Origin: Ophiodon elongatus
Lineage: Eukaryota > Chordata > Actinopteri > Perciformes > Hexagrammidae
Direction: 5' to 3'
Assembly: GCA_016806645.1 (NCBI GenBank)
Contig: JACSYO010000503.1
Location: 984,001 to 1,048,000 of the forward strand
DNA length: 64,000 bases
The first letter of the stretch is position 1. The number at the start of each line of letters is the position of its first letter. The notes under the pieces are model-generated. The model was not told the DNA's origin, ran no database searches, and saw only the letters and a program-made list of their open reading frames with translations. The position numbers and the translations under genes were made by a program. Of the stretch, positions 1 through 11,871 are shown piece after piece.

Positions 1-283
1 AATGTTCAGGGAAGAGAATCACCTGCTGCTGTTTTTATTGTCATTGGGAATTGTCCGGTCTGCCTTATTTTAGTCAATTTATTTTATTTTTTCAGTGATT
101 GTGCACATACATTTGGGTATCTGGAGTGAAACCCACAAACTGTAATATAAAACAACCCAGTCCGTTTTTTTGTGGGCTGCCTCGATCAGAAAACATGTGA
201 TTCAACACACCACTCAGCCTGTCTAAGTATCTCCAACCACAGCTTCAGAACTATCTTTGCAAAGGTGCATCCATAGACATGTA

Positions 284-480
284 CATAAGAAGTGGACGTA
301 TCATTGTGACGTCACCCGTCGGTTTCTGGGCTGCCGTTTTTAAGCCTCGGGTTTCGGCTATTTGGCCGTTGCCATCTTGGTTTTTTGCAACCAGTGAACC
401 GAAGTTAGCATATTTGGACAGCAGAGGAGTGACGTAGAGACGCCGGATATGGCTCTAGTAGCGGCAGCGACCTGTCAATC
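284..480 (+). repeat. Dispersed teleost repeat, family P (5' part)
   Basis: Starts with agtggacgtatcattgtgac and runs through a GCCATCTTGG stretch and ATTTGGACAGCAGAGG. I recognise it as a widespread fish interspersed repeat. The copy at 33820-34090 appears to be the other half of the same family. It is probably a non-autonomous element; class not certain. Confidence 0.55.
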
Positions 481-484
481 ACAG

Positions 485-722
485 TAAGCCCACCAATTTC
501 TTGCCGGCCAATCAGGAGCAGAATTGCTTGTTTTTGGGATATGGGCTTAAAGAGACATGCGCTTAAAACGGAGCGTTTTAGAGAGAGGATGAAAAAAAAG
601 ACAGACAGTATGAGGAAAACAATGTTTGTCTTTTTAACATTAAAGCATGTAAATATTGTTCTTGTAGAAACCCTATATACAAGCATGACATTGATAGTGA
701 GAATGATATGTCCCCTTTAACT
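485..722 (-). repeat. Dispersed repeat, family Q, reverse copy
   Basis: Read on the - strand it starts TTAAAGGGGACATATCATTC and later has CATACTGTCTGTCT, AAACGCTCC and CATGTCTCTTTAA. The same landmarks in the same order occur at 33565-33720, so both are copies of one family. The sharp TTAAAGGG end suggests a MITE-like element. Confidence 0.65.
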
Positions 723-1835
723 ACAGTACAGTGTTGTACATTATGTTGGTCAGCTCAAACAATAATTGCTTCAAACAATTAACTTAAAACATGGCAGGAG
801 TGTTAGTTGCCTCATAGCTCAGTTTCATCGTCCTCATTTCTAGACTGTGTCTGCTGGGCTTCCCTCTAGAGACTGACTGAACTAGAGGAAGGCCTGAGAG
901 GCAGAATTGTCGATGCTGATTTGGTGCACAGACATCATTGGTCCTCAGAGTGAATCCAATCTGCTCTGAGGGCACAGTGAGATGAGACGAGGCTCTCTGT
1001 AGACGAGGAGGCTGCTTTATGTTTTTGATGCTTTCATGGCCAACTTGGGAGACACAATGTGTAAAGACTCTTTCTTTCAGTTTGATAATCAGGAAAAGTA
1101 AAATCACAAAAAACAATCTCTGGAGTGAACATTTCTCACCAACTTCCAGCAATCATACAGGGGAAAGAATCCGTTATTGGAGAGGCGGAGAGACCAATTT
1201 CAGCTCCCACAGTAGCAGCAAATAGATCTGAATCCAGTACAGTCATACTGCAAGAGTGGGTTGAGCTTTGAGTCACTTCTCAACTAGGACAATGTATCTT
1301 CTTGCTCTTACAATCTCTATCACAGTCAGTTTATTTTAATTTCACCTTTATTGAACCAGGATTGTCTCTTGAGATCTAAATCTAAAAGCCAAAGTTGAAC
1401 TAACACAAACAACAGGAAGAGAGAGAGTAAAGAAAGGAGGAAATATTCATGAAAAGCATATAAACCATGGATTTATCCATGGATTTTTTTTCCAGGCAGT
1501 CTGGGAAATGCAGATAACTGTCTGAAGCAGAGGTAAAACAAGATGTGCTTTAGAGACACCAAAACCCAAAATTCATTGAACATGACACTGCAGGCAGCAC
1601 ACTTTTGCAGGTATCTGAAGGATTAGTGGAGCCATGGCAGAGTGTTGACGAGACTCCTGCTCCTCACAGACATCCAGCTGGATGACCCAGTTGGCACTAA
1701 GCACACAAACATGTTGTGTACACCTGTAACAAAGAGTTGATCCATAATGCAGTGAGAGCAGCAGGAGGCAGAGGGGAACATCCAGGCCGCGATTCTAGAC
1801 AGGAGGGAGGCACTGTCTGTATGCTTAGCTCTTAG

Positions 1836-1836
<1 letters not shown>

Positions 1837-1920
<84 letters not shown>
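1837..1920. repeat. (TG)42 microsatellite
   Basis: Uninterrupted TG dinucleotides; a second long tract starts 85 bp to the right. Confidence 0.95.
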
Positions 1921-1924
<4 letters not shown>

Positions 1925-2004
1925 CGTAAAGTCTGGCACAATCTTCAGAATTTGATGTGAAGGTGATAGTCTGGAAATGTGTGAATGGTATTTGAAGCTG
2001 TTTG

Positions 2005-2005
<1 letters not shown>

Positions 2006-2088
<83 letters not shown>

Positions 2089-2092
2089 GTGC
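2006..2092. repeat. (TG)n microsatellite
   Basis: About 39 TG units followed by GC-interrupted repeats. Confidence 0.95.
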
Positions 2093-2278
2093 GCGTTTGT
2101 GGTCTTTCCCTCTCTGGTGTGACACCGAATGAAATGACAAGCTGCTGTGACCTTTACCCTTTTACCATACTGTTATTACAGTGAGTGCAAAGCCTTGATC
2201 AGATACTCTGCTGCCCTCTAGTGGCTGTGTCTTTACACTACATCCAATTCCATTCACAAACACTGGTAGGAGAGAGAG

Positions 2279-2342
2279 AGTGCGTGTGGGTGGGTGTGTG
2301 CGTGTGTGTGTGGGTGTGTGCGTGTGTGTGTGTGCGTGTGCA
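2279..2342. repeat. Imperfect (TG)n microsatellite
   Basis: TG repeats broken by GGTGGG and GCG steps. Confidence 0.9.
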
Positions 2343-2939
2343 AGTCATTCAAGGCCACAGTCTTTGCTTCTCCATTCATCTTGAATGCCTCACTTTTATC
2401 CCCGACCACCTTTCTCTTTGTCTCTCTGTTTTCTTTCACCCTCGTTCTCTCTCTCACTCTCTCACTCTTTCATTTTATTTATTTTTTCTCCAAGTGTTCA
2501 TTGTTGCCAGCTCATTAATTCTCAGCTACCGCTTTGAAAAAGGGAAAGGTTCAAACGAGCCACATTCACAGCAGGAGAGCCTGAAAAATAAATTCTGATG
2601 CTACGTGGAGCGTGTACAGTCCTTCATAAGTCATGAACACACACACACACACACAAACACATGACAGCACAGCCGCACAGAGGGAGATTTGTCTGTGTGC
2701 TGGTGAGATAAGGAGCCCCTATCTTAATAAGTATCTTTCCAGATAAAGGCTTAAGTCAGGCTCTGTGTAAAGACTGCCTTTATTAGACTCATTATGAAAG
2801 CTCATCTGGGTCTGGGAACTGAACACCAATCACACAACAACATAGTGAAGGGGGTCGCAGGTCACCTCTGCTAACATTTACTGAGATGATTGTCTTGTAA
2901 ATAAACCAGGATCCACAATTTAGGTAAGCCCGCCTTCAG

Positions 2940-3180
2940 GAGAGAAGCGAGCTGGATATTAAATCATCATTGTGTGATGGATTCATCAGCTTTATTAATT
3001 CAACTTCCTCCGTTCTTGAAGATATGTAATCGCCCGAATTCATTTGAATTATTTAAATTGGTTGTAATTTCATTCTGGGAATTGGTTTGACCGTGAACCT
3101 GCTATACTCCACGCTATGTGTGAACTCATTTAATGGTTATGGATTCAGAGCTAATTAAATGACCCTTGATGGCAAACTAG
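2940..3180. promoter_or_regulatory. Candidate conserved non-coding element
   Basis: AT-rich, complex sequence with TTTATTAATTC, GAATTATTTAAATTGG and GAGCTAATTAAATGACC, without simple repeats. The composition resembles vertebrate developmental enhancers. Inference only. Confidence 0.25.
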
Positions 3181-6100
3181 GGATCCATGGAGATGGAAGG
3201 TAGAGATTAGACTTGATATATACATTTGGTTTAAAACAGGCAAGAAAACCAGCAATGACATTATATTTAGTTAGTTATTCATTCCTGTAAATTGTAATTC
3301 TTGAAGTAATATCTGTGTTTCCCCTCTAACATTAAATTCATATGAATAGCTTTAAAATGGCGATCCTTAAGATTTCAGTCCTGGTAGATTTAGAGTTTCT
3401 ATTTGAGTGAGAACAATTATCTAGATTAGAGTTTAGCAGTCTGGAGTCCAATTATTGATGCATGAGCTTCAAGTTGTTAAAATTGTGTGCATAGTCCCAT
3501 TTTTTACAATGAAGAAAAACTGTGATAAAGCAATTTTTCCAGGATGTCGCCACATACACCCAATTCACTGCAAAGATATTGCAATAGTTTCATAAGTGGG
3601 TTATTGTCCCCATTGTGTTACACATTTAGTAAAATGAAAATCTTTGAGATTGCAGCCTTTAAACAGTTGCTAACTCAAAACAATTCCATTAGTTTAGTTA
3701 CTTTCTACTCTGTTGGAGGCAGAAGGCGATAAAGTTCGTTTAATTTCATGTGGGACTAGAGAACCGTCTCATGAACGACTCTTGGTTCTGTGTTTTTTAA
3801 TACCAACCCCCTAGTTATATAGTTTAGAGAATATTATAGATCCAAGATGAAACTGACTGAGGGTCGGGATGTGACGGCAGGGACAAGCATTTGAAAGATT
3901 TCATCTTGAGTCGGTCAAATTGGTGCTTTTTTTTACATTTTCTGTAAAACTTTAAGAGATTACTTGATCATAGCAATAATCCATAGTTGCAGCCCTATTA
4001 ACAATAAATAATCATGCTGTCCCTTCATGGTTAAAATGCTATTTTGAAGCATTTTCAAGCCAGACATGTGATACTGGAGAAGTAAAAACACCAAACAGAG
4101 CTTGATACGGTTCAAGTTAAACCTAATTATTTCATAACCGCACCTTCAGTCTGCAAATGTCAGCATCAACCTTTGAAACCATCTTGCTTGACCCCGAGAA
4201 GAGATCTCTCTCATGCCTTGAGCCTCTCCCCCTCCTCCTCCGCATACTGTGAAAAGCAATAATTACTTTATTTTATGGCTCTCACATCCAGCGAGAGTCT
4301 CCTGAGAACCCGGCCCAGCAGGTGAGAGTGAAAGGCAGATCACCACCGTGCTGCATTGGATTGCTAATGTCCTCCTGCCCACCCGGAGGAGGACAGATTG
4401 GGTGGGTGGGGGTCTGAGTGGCTATATTGCTCTTTTTTTTATTTCCATGACAAAGGGCCACGCATATGTCTCCTCTGGAGGAGATGCAAGTTAAAGCCAA
4501 ATTTAATGGATGTTTTAGCGACTCATTGTTGGAGAGTTCATTGTTCAGAGGAATAACCGAGGTTTTAACAGACTGCAGGAGTTCAGACAAAGAGCTCAGG
4601 ACAACAAAAAAAGGACATGTCTTGTTAGGTCCTATAAGTGATCCTCATGGATTTAACACCATTTTGTGGTTGTATCTGTCGCAATCGTCAAGTGAAAGCC
4701 TCATTTAAAAACCGGAAAGCCTTCAGAAAGCATCAAAAAGTCTTCTTTTTGTCAAGCTGAAATCAAGCCTTTTTTTGGGGGGGGGGGTTCCTGAAAGCTG
4801 TCACTTTGGAGATAAGAGGTTTTCACCCAACAGCGACCACACATGTGTTACAATCAGCATCAGACAGGAGGAAGCCCGTGTTGCTGTTGATAAGAGCGAC
4901 AAACGCACTTCTCTCAGAGAGCACAGAGACGGTCGTCCTGCAGAGTCACCGCGGCCAGCAGAGGCTTCACTCACAGGCAGAGAGTAGCGCGGTCAGATGG
5001 CCAGATAGCAGCAGACCTGAAGTCTGTAGCTTTTGTCTGAGGGTGAGGCGGCGGGTGCTCCCCCAGCAGCCACCTGAGCAGCTTTCCGGAGTGAAATGGC
5101 ACCAAATAAAACACCGGCCTGTGCCGTCTTTGCTGCAGGATTTTTACAGATATTGAAAGATTTGTTGGGTTTTTACATCCAACTTTACTCCAGGATGCGT
5201 GTGGGTTCATGTTTCAGTTGAAGCATTGGTTTAATTTGGATGTTGATAGCATATTTCATGAAATATGAACAACTGTAGCAGTGTTGTTTTATCAAAATGT
5301 TTCTTGGTGTGGAAAGACATTTCCAACTGTATGGGACCAGCTGAGCTTTTGAATCTGAGACACTTCTACCTGTTATGACGGATTTAACTTCTTAGAAGAA
5401 ATTTGCTTATACTATTTTTTTAATTTGAATAAAAAAACACAACGTTCAGTTAACTTGAGAAAAATATAATCAGAAAGCCCAATGTGTGTATAGTAGCAAT
5501 ATAGCACTTTGATCTTAAAGGGTAAATGTTTGGGGAAAAAAATTCCACGAAAATATGTTCCTATTTCGCCAAAGTCGGCATTTCAGAGTAGGGAGAGATC
5601 TTAATCGTTGGATGGCAGAAAACAATAAAATCACAAAACACATCTTGTTATCAATAAATCACTCTGCTGCAGGAGGAATTTCAAAGAGCTTTCAAAGTTT
5701 CATGTCTACCTTTTGGGTTTTCCATATTCTGTTCGAAAAACGAAAAAATTCAAGAGAGAATTTTCCAGTTTGTGCATTTACACCGGGCTCTGTTTTTTTT
5801 TTGGGGGTGGGAGGGTGGGGGGGGGCACATGATCATATGGCAGTTGGCTCCAGTTGTAATGACCTCATCTCTGCTTAATGCGTCTCGATCAGATTCCACT
5901 TCCTGTGTGGTTGTCCCCTCGCCTTCCTGTGTGAGGTCATGGCTGAGGACGTAACCATATTATTAGGGCCAGGGCATCTGCTTCTCCTGAGTCAACGTCC
6001 ATCCATTGATCCCTCCCCCCCAAGGTGCCCTCCTCTCCTCAGTTTCTCTCCTTGTCTGCTTCCCTTTGCGTTAGTTGTCATTGTGAGCGGCGCCCCCTGG

Positions 6101-7177
6101 GGAATCGGCGGTTAGACTAACGCAATCAGCTCCATCTCTGTCTGGAAACAGACGGCAGTGTGGAAAAAGGAGGAGAGGCCAGGAGGTAGAGGTCAGCGGG
6201 GCTGGAGTCACCCTCCCCAGAGGCCCGTGTCCGGGGGTCAACAAGGGCCGAGAGGCAGGTTGGATAACTTCACTAGTGGGGCCATGCAGAGAGACGATGA
6301 CGCCTGCTGGGCAGGTTTTGATACAACGAATCAGAACGAGAGTCTAGTTCAGAAAATATATGGGAATTTGTTTGGACAAAGCTGGAAAACACAAAAAAAT
6401 GGTGAACCGCTTATTAAATACACACACACCATCTAAGTAAAATGTGATTGGATGTCACCATAATTCACCATCTGATCACCATCACAGTAGTTGACCTGCT
6501 CAAATGAAACATAGAAGTTCTTTATAAATCAGATCTATAGAAGTTATTCTTTGATGAATGTACCAGAGCATTAAAGTGCGTTACTAAGCTTCAATAGCTA
6601 CAACAACAATATATATTATTCAAGGAAAATTTACTTTTTATGACCATTTGGGTCTTGTGTTTATAGATTTGGCCATGTTTCCTGTCAGTTATTAGTGTTT
6701 CTTCACCATCTTCATCGCTGAGATTGGGTGTCATGGCAACATTTGGGGAAGCAACATGAGCGGCCCCATTCAGACAGACCGATGTAAACAAACCCTCGTT
6801 TCAATGTTTATCTAAGCCTCGGATTTAGAAGAGAAAACAGCAGTGCATGTTGAAACGACTACTCACGCTGTCTCTCTTTACTTTAAGATTGATTTCACCT
6901 TCCATACCTACTTTAGCTGTGCACGCACAATGTTTTACTACGCAAAGTAAACTTTATAGGGCTTTTATCACCTAGATGTAAAGCAGACTATCATATAATA
7001 CCTGAATATGACATCCTATAGTTAATGGTTCAAACTAGGCTTCCTCCAGCTGCGAAGGTTCTCAGCTGTGCTCAGAGTTTGATGTGACTCTTCGGTGTAA
7101 ACAGACTCATGAAGAAAAGATGGATTTTCTCATCTCAGCTTCAGGGAGCATTTTTATGATTTTGACTCGGCTCAACA

Positions 7178-7179
<2 letters not shown>

Positions 7180-7228
<49 letters not shown>

Positions 7229-7240
7229 TGCGTGCGTGTC
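7180..7240. repeat. (GT)n microsatellite
   Basis: Pure GT to 7224, then GC/GT mix. It pairs as an inverted repeat with the (CA)n at 7384-7436. Confidence 0.95.
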
Positions 7241-7381
7241 GTTCTGCATGTTTGCACTCGCTCAGTTGACACAGGCGGCCTCTAAGCTTCCCTGATAAGT
7301 GTTGAATCAGAAGATGGGGTTGTTAATCTGCCATTCACTAAGCTTTTCACTGACTGTAAAACAGATCAAGTCTCTACATTT

Positions 7382-7383
<2 letters not shown>

Positions 7384-7436
<53 letters not shown>
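7384..7436. repeat. (CA)26 microsatellite
   Basis: Pure CA run, opposite in orientation to the (GT)n 160 bp upstream. Confidence 0.95.
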
Positions 7437-7438
<2 letters not shown>

Positions 7439-8494
7439 TGCATACAAGTCAAAAACATTTTGTTAGCTTTTAGATACTAACAGTTTAGTCAATGTAACAC
7501 TTTGAGTTTATGTGTCCAAAACGTAAAGAAAAATTTGATGTATTAAAAAAAAAAAAAAATGAAGTTACTAATATATTTCTTACGTTTTGGATACATTAAC
7601 TCTCTTTGACTTTATTTTATTCTGAAAAGAGATATTTTAAAGGTATTCACCTACAGCTGAGGCACATTTACTGTATCGGAAGATACAACAACGTAAAGCA
7701 CTGCTTGTTTAAATGTTGGTGGTGTCAGCTTGTAGCCGTGGCAACCAGGCCCAGGTGCCATCCTTGGACTGAAAGTGTTCCAATCAGTTTTATAATTTGA
7801 TAACAGAAGTCAATGAAGAGACAGATAAAGCAGTCAGTCTACCATTACATCCACAGCAGACCTCTGTCCCATTGCTTTTGTGCTTGTCTCTTTACCCCGA
7901 GCGAGTCCATATGTCCCTCACCCCCATCCCTCACCCACAACGGGAACAGCCAGGCAGCAGGGCCACCTCAACCACCACCATCCCCCCCCAATCTTCCTTC
8001 CCAGCCTCGAAAGCTCTGAGGTGGGGGTCACCCCAAAACAAAAGGCCCTCCCTGGCAGGGTTATTCCCCCCATTGTCCCTGACACACTGAGGTTTATCTG
8101 GGACTGTGAAAGGAACCAAACTTAGCCCATTCACTGCGGCTGCACTTAATGAGCTTGTTGAAGGCCTGTGCTAAAACTGTTAAACACAAACACTAAATGC
8201 TGACATATTCTCTTCTTGTAGAGCCAGAATGTCATTAAATCAATGCTAGTTAGGAGCAATGGGGGACTGATGTTTCCGTGGCATGGTCGGCTGAGTAGAA
8301 GGGTTTGTTTTGTTCCCGTGGTGTGTAAAATATAGAAAAAATACTGCATGTGTGATATTAGTTGCTATTTAAAAAAGTAAAGTTTGATTTTCGCCTGTAA
8401 TGGTAACCTGCAAAATCCACTTAATATTGTTTAATTCACATTTTCGGTGTTATTTGCTCATTGATGCTGTGATTCAGCCAAACTTGCACCGCGG

Positions 8495-8740
8495 CTCTAG
8501 TGATGGCGATGTCAGTTTGTCCACCACTTTGGTTCAGACTGAAATATCTCAACAACTATGCGGTGGGTTGTCATGACTTTTTGGTCTCGTCGTTCATGGT
8601 GCTGAGAGGATGATCGTCGTCAGGTGAAACGCCTGAAAAATGAATGACATTCCAATCCGCATCAGCTGTACTTTTTGTTTAGCGCTGATTAGCAAATGTT
8701 TGCATGCTAATCACTAAAATAAGATGGTGAACATTACACT
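8495..8740 (+). repeat. Dispersed teleost repeat (CTGAAATATCTCAACAACTA family)
   Basis: Contains CTGAAATATCTCAACAACTA, CATCAGCTGTACTTT, AGCAAATGTTTGCATGCTAA and AAGATGGTGAACAT in the order found in a very common fish repeat. The copy is partial and diverged. Confidence 0.6.
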
Positions 8741-9700
8741 TGGGCTGCAGTCGGATAGTTTTTTTTTTAGGGTTCGGAAAGTTCTAAACTGATTGAAATG
8801 CATCGAAGTATCTCAGTGGCAGCCATGATAGCTGCAGGTTGGTCTCTAAGTGCTAAGGAACGGAGCTTTGATGCTTCGTTACTAATCCCCTTTAGCATAG
8901 GGTCCACTGGACCGTCTTTTACCAAAGGAAAGGAGATCATTTTGTCCCACAATTCCTTTCGGCTTTCCTAGGTCTTTACAAAGTCTCCTTCACGTGACGT
9001 TTTCCATTGATGTCAAGAAAAAGTGGTTAGGAAAAGACACGGGACGTAATTTCTTGGGACTTAGCTCATGAAGATAATGCCAAGGCATTTAGCTCGAGCC
9101 ACGATCACTTAGTGTAGGTTTCATTGTGATGTCCTCCTCATTGGATATTCTGTTGATGAATATTCTGAGATTATTTTTGTTTTGTCTATGGTAGCTACCG
9201 TACATGCACACATTTACAACTGAAATGCACTGCGAACCACACAAGTCCAAACTTCAACCATCGTTGACACACAACACTCACACTTGTGCCCTACAAAGCA
9301 GCAAGCCGGTCTCAGCGTGTTGTTGATGAAACTCAGGGTAAATTCACTGAAAGTGGAACACTTTGACGTGCATTTCAGCTGCAAATGTCTCTTTTTTTTT
9401 GAAAAAAACATTAAATGCATCATTTCCCTCCAGGCAATGATTGTAAAAATTGTCATGAAATCACTGTAAGTTGCATTGCTGTTGGCAGTAGAGAAGCAAA
9501 ACAAACATTTATTTCTGTGAAAACCTCACAGGTCATTACTTTATACTGTCGACATGGCTTCAGTCTTATTGTTGTATCGTGAAGCTTAAAGCGCTTGTGT
9601 ACCGCCTGCTGGAAGTGATCATGCATCCCCCTACTGTGGGAACTTTCTGTAAATCTTGGGCCTTTCCCAAAATTCAAATTTGGCTTGTAATTTGTGGTCG

Positions 9701-9759
9701 GTGGTGTGTGTGAGTGTGTGTGTGTGTGTGTGTATGTGTGTGTGTGTGTGTGTGTGTGT
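9701..9759. repeat. (GT)n microsatellite
   Basis: GT repeats with single A interruptions; an inverted partner lies at 9814-9847. Confidence 0.9.
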
Positions 9760-9810
9760 CTACACGGGCTTGGATTGCGCTCAAACGGAGGGCATCCTGT
9801 GCTTTGGACG

Positions 9811-9813
<3 letters not shown>

Positions 9814-9847
<34 letters not shown>
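9814..9847. repeat. (AC)n microsatellite
   Basis: Pure AC run, inverted relative to 9701-9759. Confidence 0.9.
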
Positions 9848-9853
<6 letters not shown>

Positions 9854-10139
9854 GTACATAAATGCTTAGGTTAGGTCCCCGCTGTACACATGAACATAAA
9901 TACACACATGCAGCTGCTGCAATGTGATGTGGGTGACGGCTGATCAGAGACCGGACTGCTCCGTCTCTGGTCGGGGAAAATAAAACCCGGCTTTTTTTAA
10001 CAGACAGCGGAGGAGCTGGTTAAAGAAATAATAAATAGAAAAGAGACGGTTAGCGTTGAGTTCTGCGTGGTTTGGCATCTGAGCTCTGCACTTCCCACTC
10101 TCCAGTCCCTCATCTGTTATCAAGGGTGCACTGATCATC

Positions 10140-10813
10140 CCTTTTTTTGTCCTCACGTTTTTTTTTGTCATATGAGGGACTCGACTATCGGGGGAAGGGT
10201 GTAAGAAGGTTAAGAGGTCTGTTCTTTTCTCTTCCTTTCTCCTCTGCGCATATGAGCGATGGTCCATTGAAGAGCAATAGCACACTGTGTTGCCGTGGGC
10301 AAAAGAGGAGGGGAAGGGGGGATCTCCTCCTCCTCCTCCTCCTCCTCTTCCTCCTCCTCCTCCTCGGTGCGTTTGGTTTGGCTTCCTCTCAGAGCCGCAG
10401 CAGAGGCCGCGGTGCTCCTCTTGCCTTTCGCCTCCTGCGTTTATTTTTCCCTCCTCCGTGTCCCAGAGTGGGTGGAGAGAAGCTGGAGGCACTGAGCTCC
10501 CCCCCCTCTCCCCTCCCTCCCTCCCTCAGGCACACAGAGACCTGCTGGGGCTCGAGCAAGCAGCAGCTCTCCCATTTCCTCTGGATCTTCATGGTGCACT
10601 CATTCAGGACATTTTGCTCAAACCTGCAACCTCCTCCTTGGATTCAGTTTTTTTTTCCCTGTGGATTTTTTTTGTGTTTAGCTGCAGCTCAGTGGGGTCC
10701 AGCTGTAGTCTAGACCTGGTTCTGATGGCTTATATTTGGGCCTGGCTGGCCAACCAACAGTCCTCCTCAGTGTGAGGCAGGTGTCTCCGAGGAAGGAAGC
10801 TGCAACAAGCAAC
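10140..10813 (+). promoter_or_regulatory. nav2: Putative promoter / 5' UTR of exon 1a
   Basis: This stretch differs from its surroundings. It has (TCC)n at 10323-10366, C/T-rich tracts at 10498-10530, clustered CpGs around 10395-10460 and T-runs at 10649-10672. It ends directly at the exon 1a start codon. Several open frames cross it, but they read low-complexity Ser/Leu/Pro and have no recognisable domain. I saw no clear TATA box. The promoter call is inferred from composition and position. Confidence 0.4.
10323..10366. repeat. (TCC)n microsatellite in the exon 1a promoter region
   Basis: CTC/TCC triplets with one TTC variant. Confidence 0.9.
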
Positions 10814-10864
10814 ATGAGTTTGATGCTGTGCCGCTGGGAGCAGAACAATTTCACCATGAAACTG
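10814..10864 (+). CDS. nav2: nav2 alternative first coding exon 1a
   Basis: The ATG at 10814 (A at -3, a good Kozak base) opens 17 codons, MSLMLCRWEQNNFTMKL, ending exactly at a donor gtaggc (10865). The exit phase is 0, which matches the acceptor of exon 2 at 26047, where the CH domain begins with IYTDW. The C-terminal pattern FT..KL resembles the end of exon 1b (FTCENYKL), which is what alternative first exons feeding one CH domain would show. Upstream lies about 500 bp of pyrimidine-rich, CpG-containing DNA suited to a 5' UTR and promoter. No transcript evidence is available, so the assignment rests on phase, donor, start context and the resemblance to exon 1b. I do not recall a family match for the first ten residues. 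Confidence 0.6.
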
Positions 10865-11609
10865 GTAGGCTGAACACTTCCAGGTCATCCCACGGGTCAA
10901 ACACCAGGGGGCAGTTAAAGAAACGATTGCATCTCAGTTAAAACTTTGAAACGCAGGCAATTTTTCTGTTGTTGACCATCCTTTTATCAACACAGTGTTC
11001 ACATCTTTATCCTGCCTTTCATCCCTGACGCTGCAGCTTCAGGACATCTCTCACAAAGATTTTTTCCCACTGTGTGTTTATGTATCAGTGAAAATGCTTG
11101 TCTCATCACCCTCGAGCCGTACAGTAGCTGTGGTGTTGGATTGCAGGCACGCAATGGATTAGCGGCGGTCGTTTTAATATCAGAGGAAAGTGCTGAAGGC
11201 GTGCGTCCCGTTTCTTTCCCCTCACCTGATATTAGCCTCACTTTGATGTCTGCATGGAAACTTAAAATAGGCTTAGCGAAAAACTTCAACCAGAGTTTTG
11301 CGGCACGTGTTTGTGTGTGCATTCTCCTATCAAGCATTTATAAGAAAAAGAGCAGTCTTTGGTTCTGCTTTGTGGCCTGCTGTTGGATGTGATATGGACG
11401 GAGATGGTAAATATTCAACAGGATCTGGGACGCTGTGATAAAATACAGGGCCGGTCAGGTGCAGAAAGGTCGCGTGGGGCGAAAAAAAAAAAAAAAAAAG
11501 AAGGTCTTTGTCATGGCTGTGTGATAAAAGTAGGAAGCAGCAGATTTAATAAGAATTAGTTTGTATAATGAGCACCCTGTTGAGTTTACACATAACACAG
11601 ATGGATGGG

Positions 11610-11667
11610 ACACTCTCTCTCTCTCTCTTTCTCTTTCTCTTTCTCTTTCTCTCTCTCTTTCTTTCTG
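11610..11667. repeat. (CT)n / (CTTT)n microsatellite
   Basis: CT dinucleotides, then CTCTTT units. Confidence 0.9.
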
Positions 11668-11831
11668 CCATCATCCTTATCTGGATCTGCCGGGCGCACA
11701 GAGGAAGGGGAGATGGAAGCAGAGGAGGTTATTACCCGAGTCTAGAGATGAGCTGATAAGAAGGCTAGTTTAATTACACACCACTAACCTCCACACAGCA
11801 TGACTGACGGGATGCCGGTGGGCCACAGGGT

Positions 11832-11835
<4 letters not shown>

Positions 11836-11867
<32 letters not shown>
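11836..11867. repeat. (GT)16 microsatellite
   Basis: Pure GT run. Confidence 0.9.

Positions 11868-11871
<4 letters not shown>

Larger units (their letters stand above)
1..10139. other. Upstream flank with no recognised gene
   Basis: No exon of nav2 or any other gene could be supported on either strand. The stretch holds two dispersed repeats near the left edge, many (CA/GT)n tracts, one teleost repeat at about 8495-8740 and a candidate conserved element at 2940-3180. Open frames here read repeats (poly Thr-His or Cys-Val) or short unsupported peptides. It may be intergenic, or an intron of a longer nav2 transcript starting further left. Confidence 0.6.

Noticed and set aside
405..686. 93-aa - strand frame near the left edge
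   Set aside because: Lies inside dispersed repeats P and Q and has no domain.
1832..2140. 102-aa - strand frame of repeated Thr-His
   Set aside because: It only translates the (CA)n microsatellites. The same applies to similar frames at 9453-9905, 29355-29654, 32895-33140, 49335-49925 and 60698-61105.
9944..10492. 182-aa - strand frame and overlapping + strand frames to 10775
   Set aside because: Crosses the (TCC)n and C-rich sequence of the exon 1a promoter; low complexity, no splice framing, no similarity recognised.
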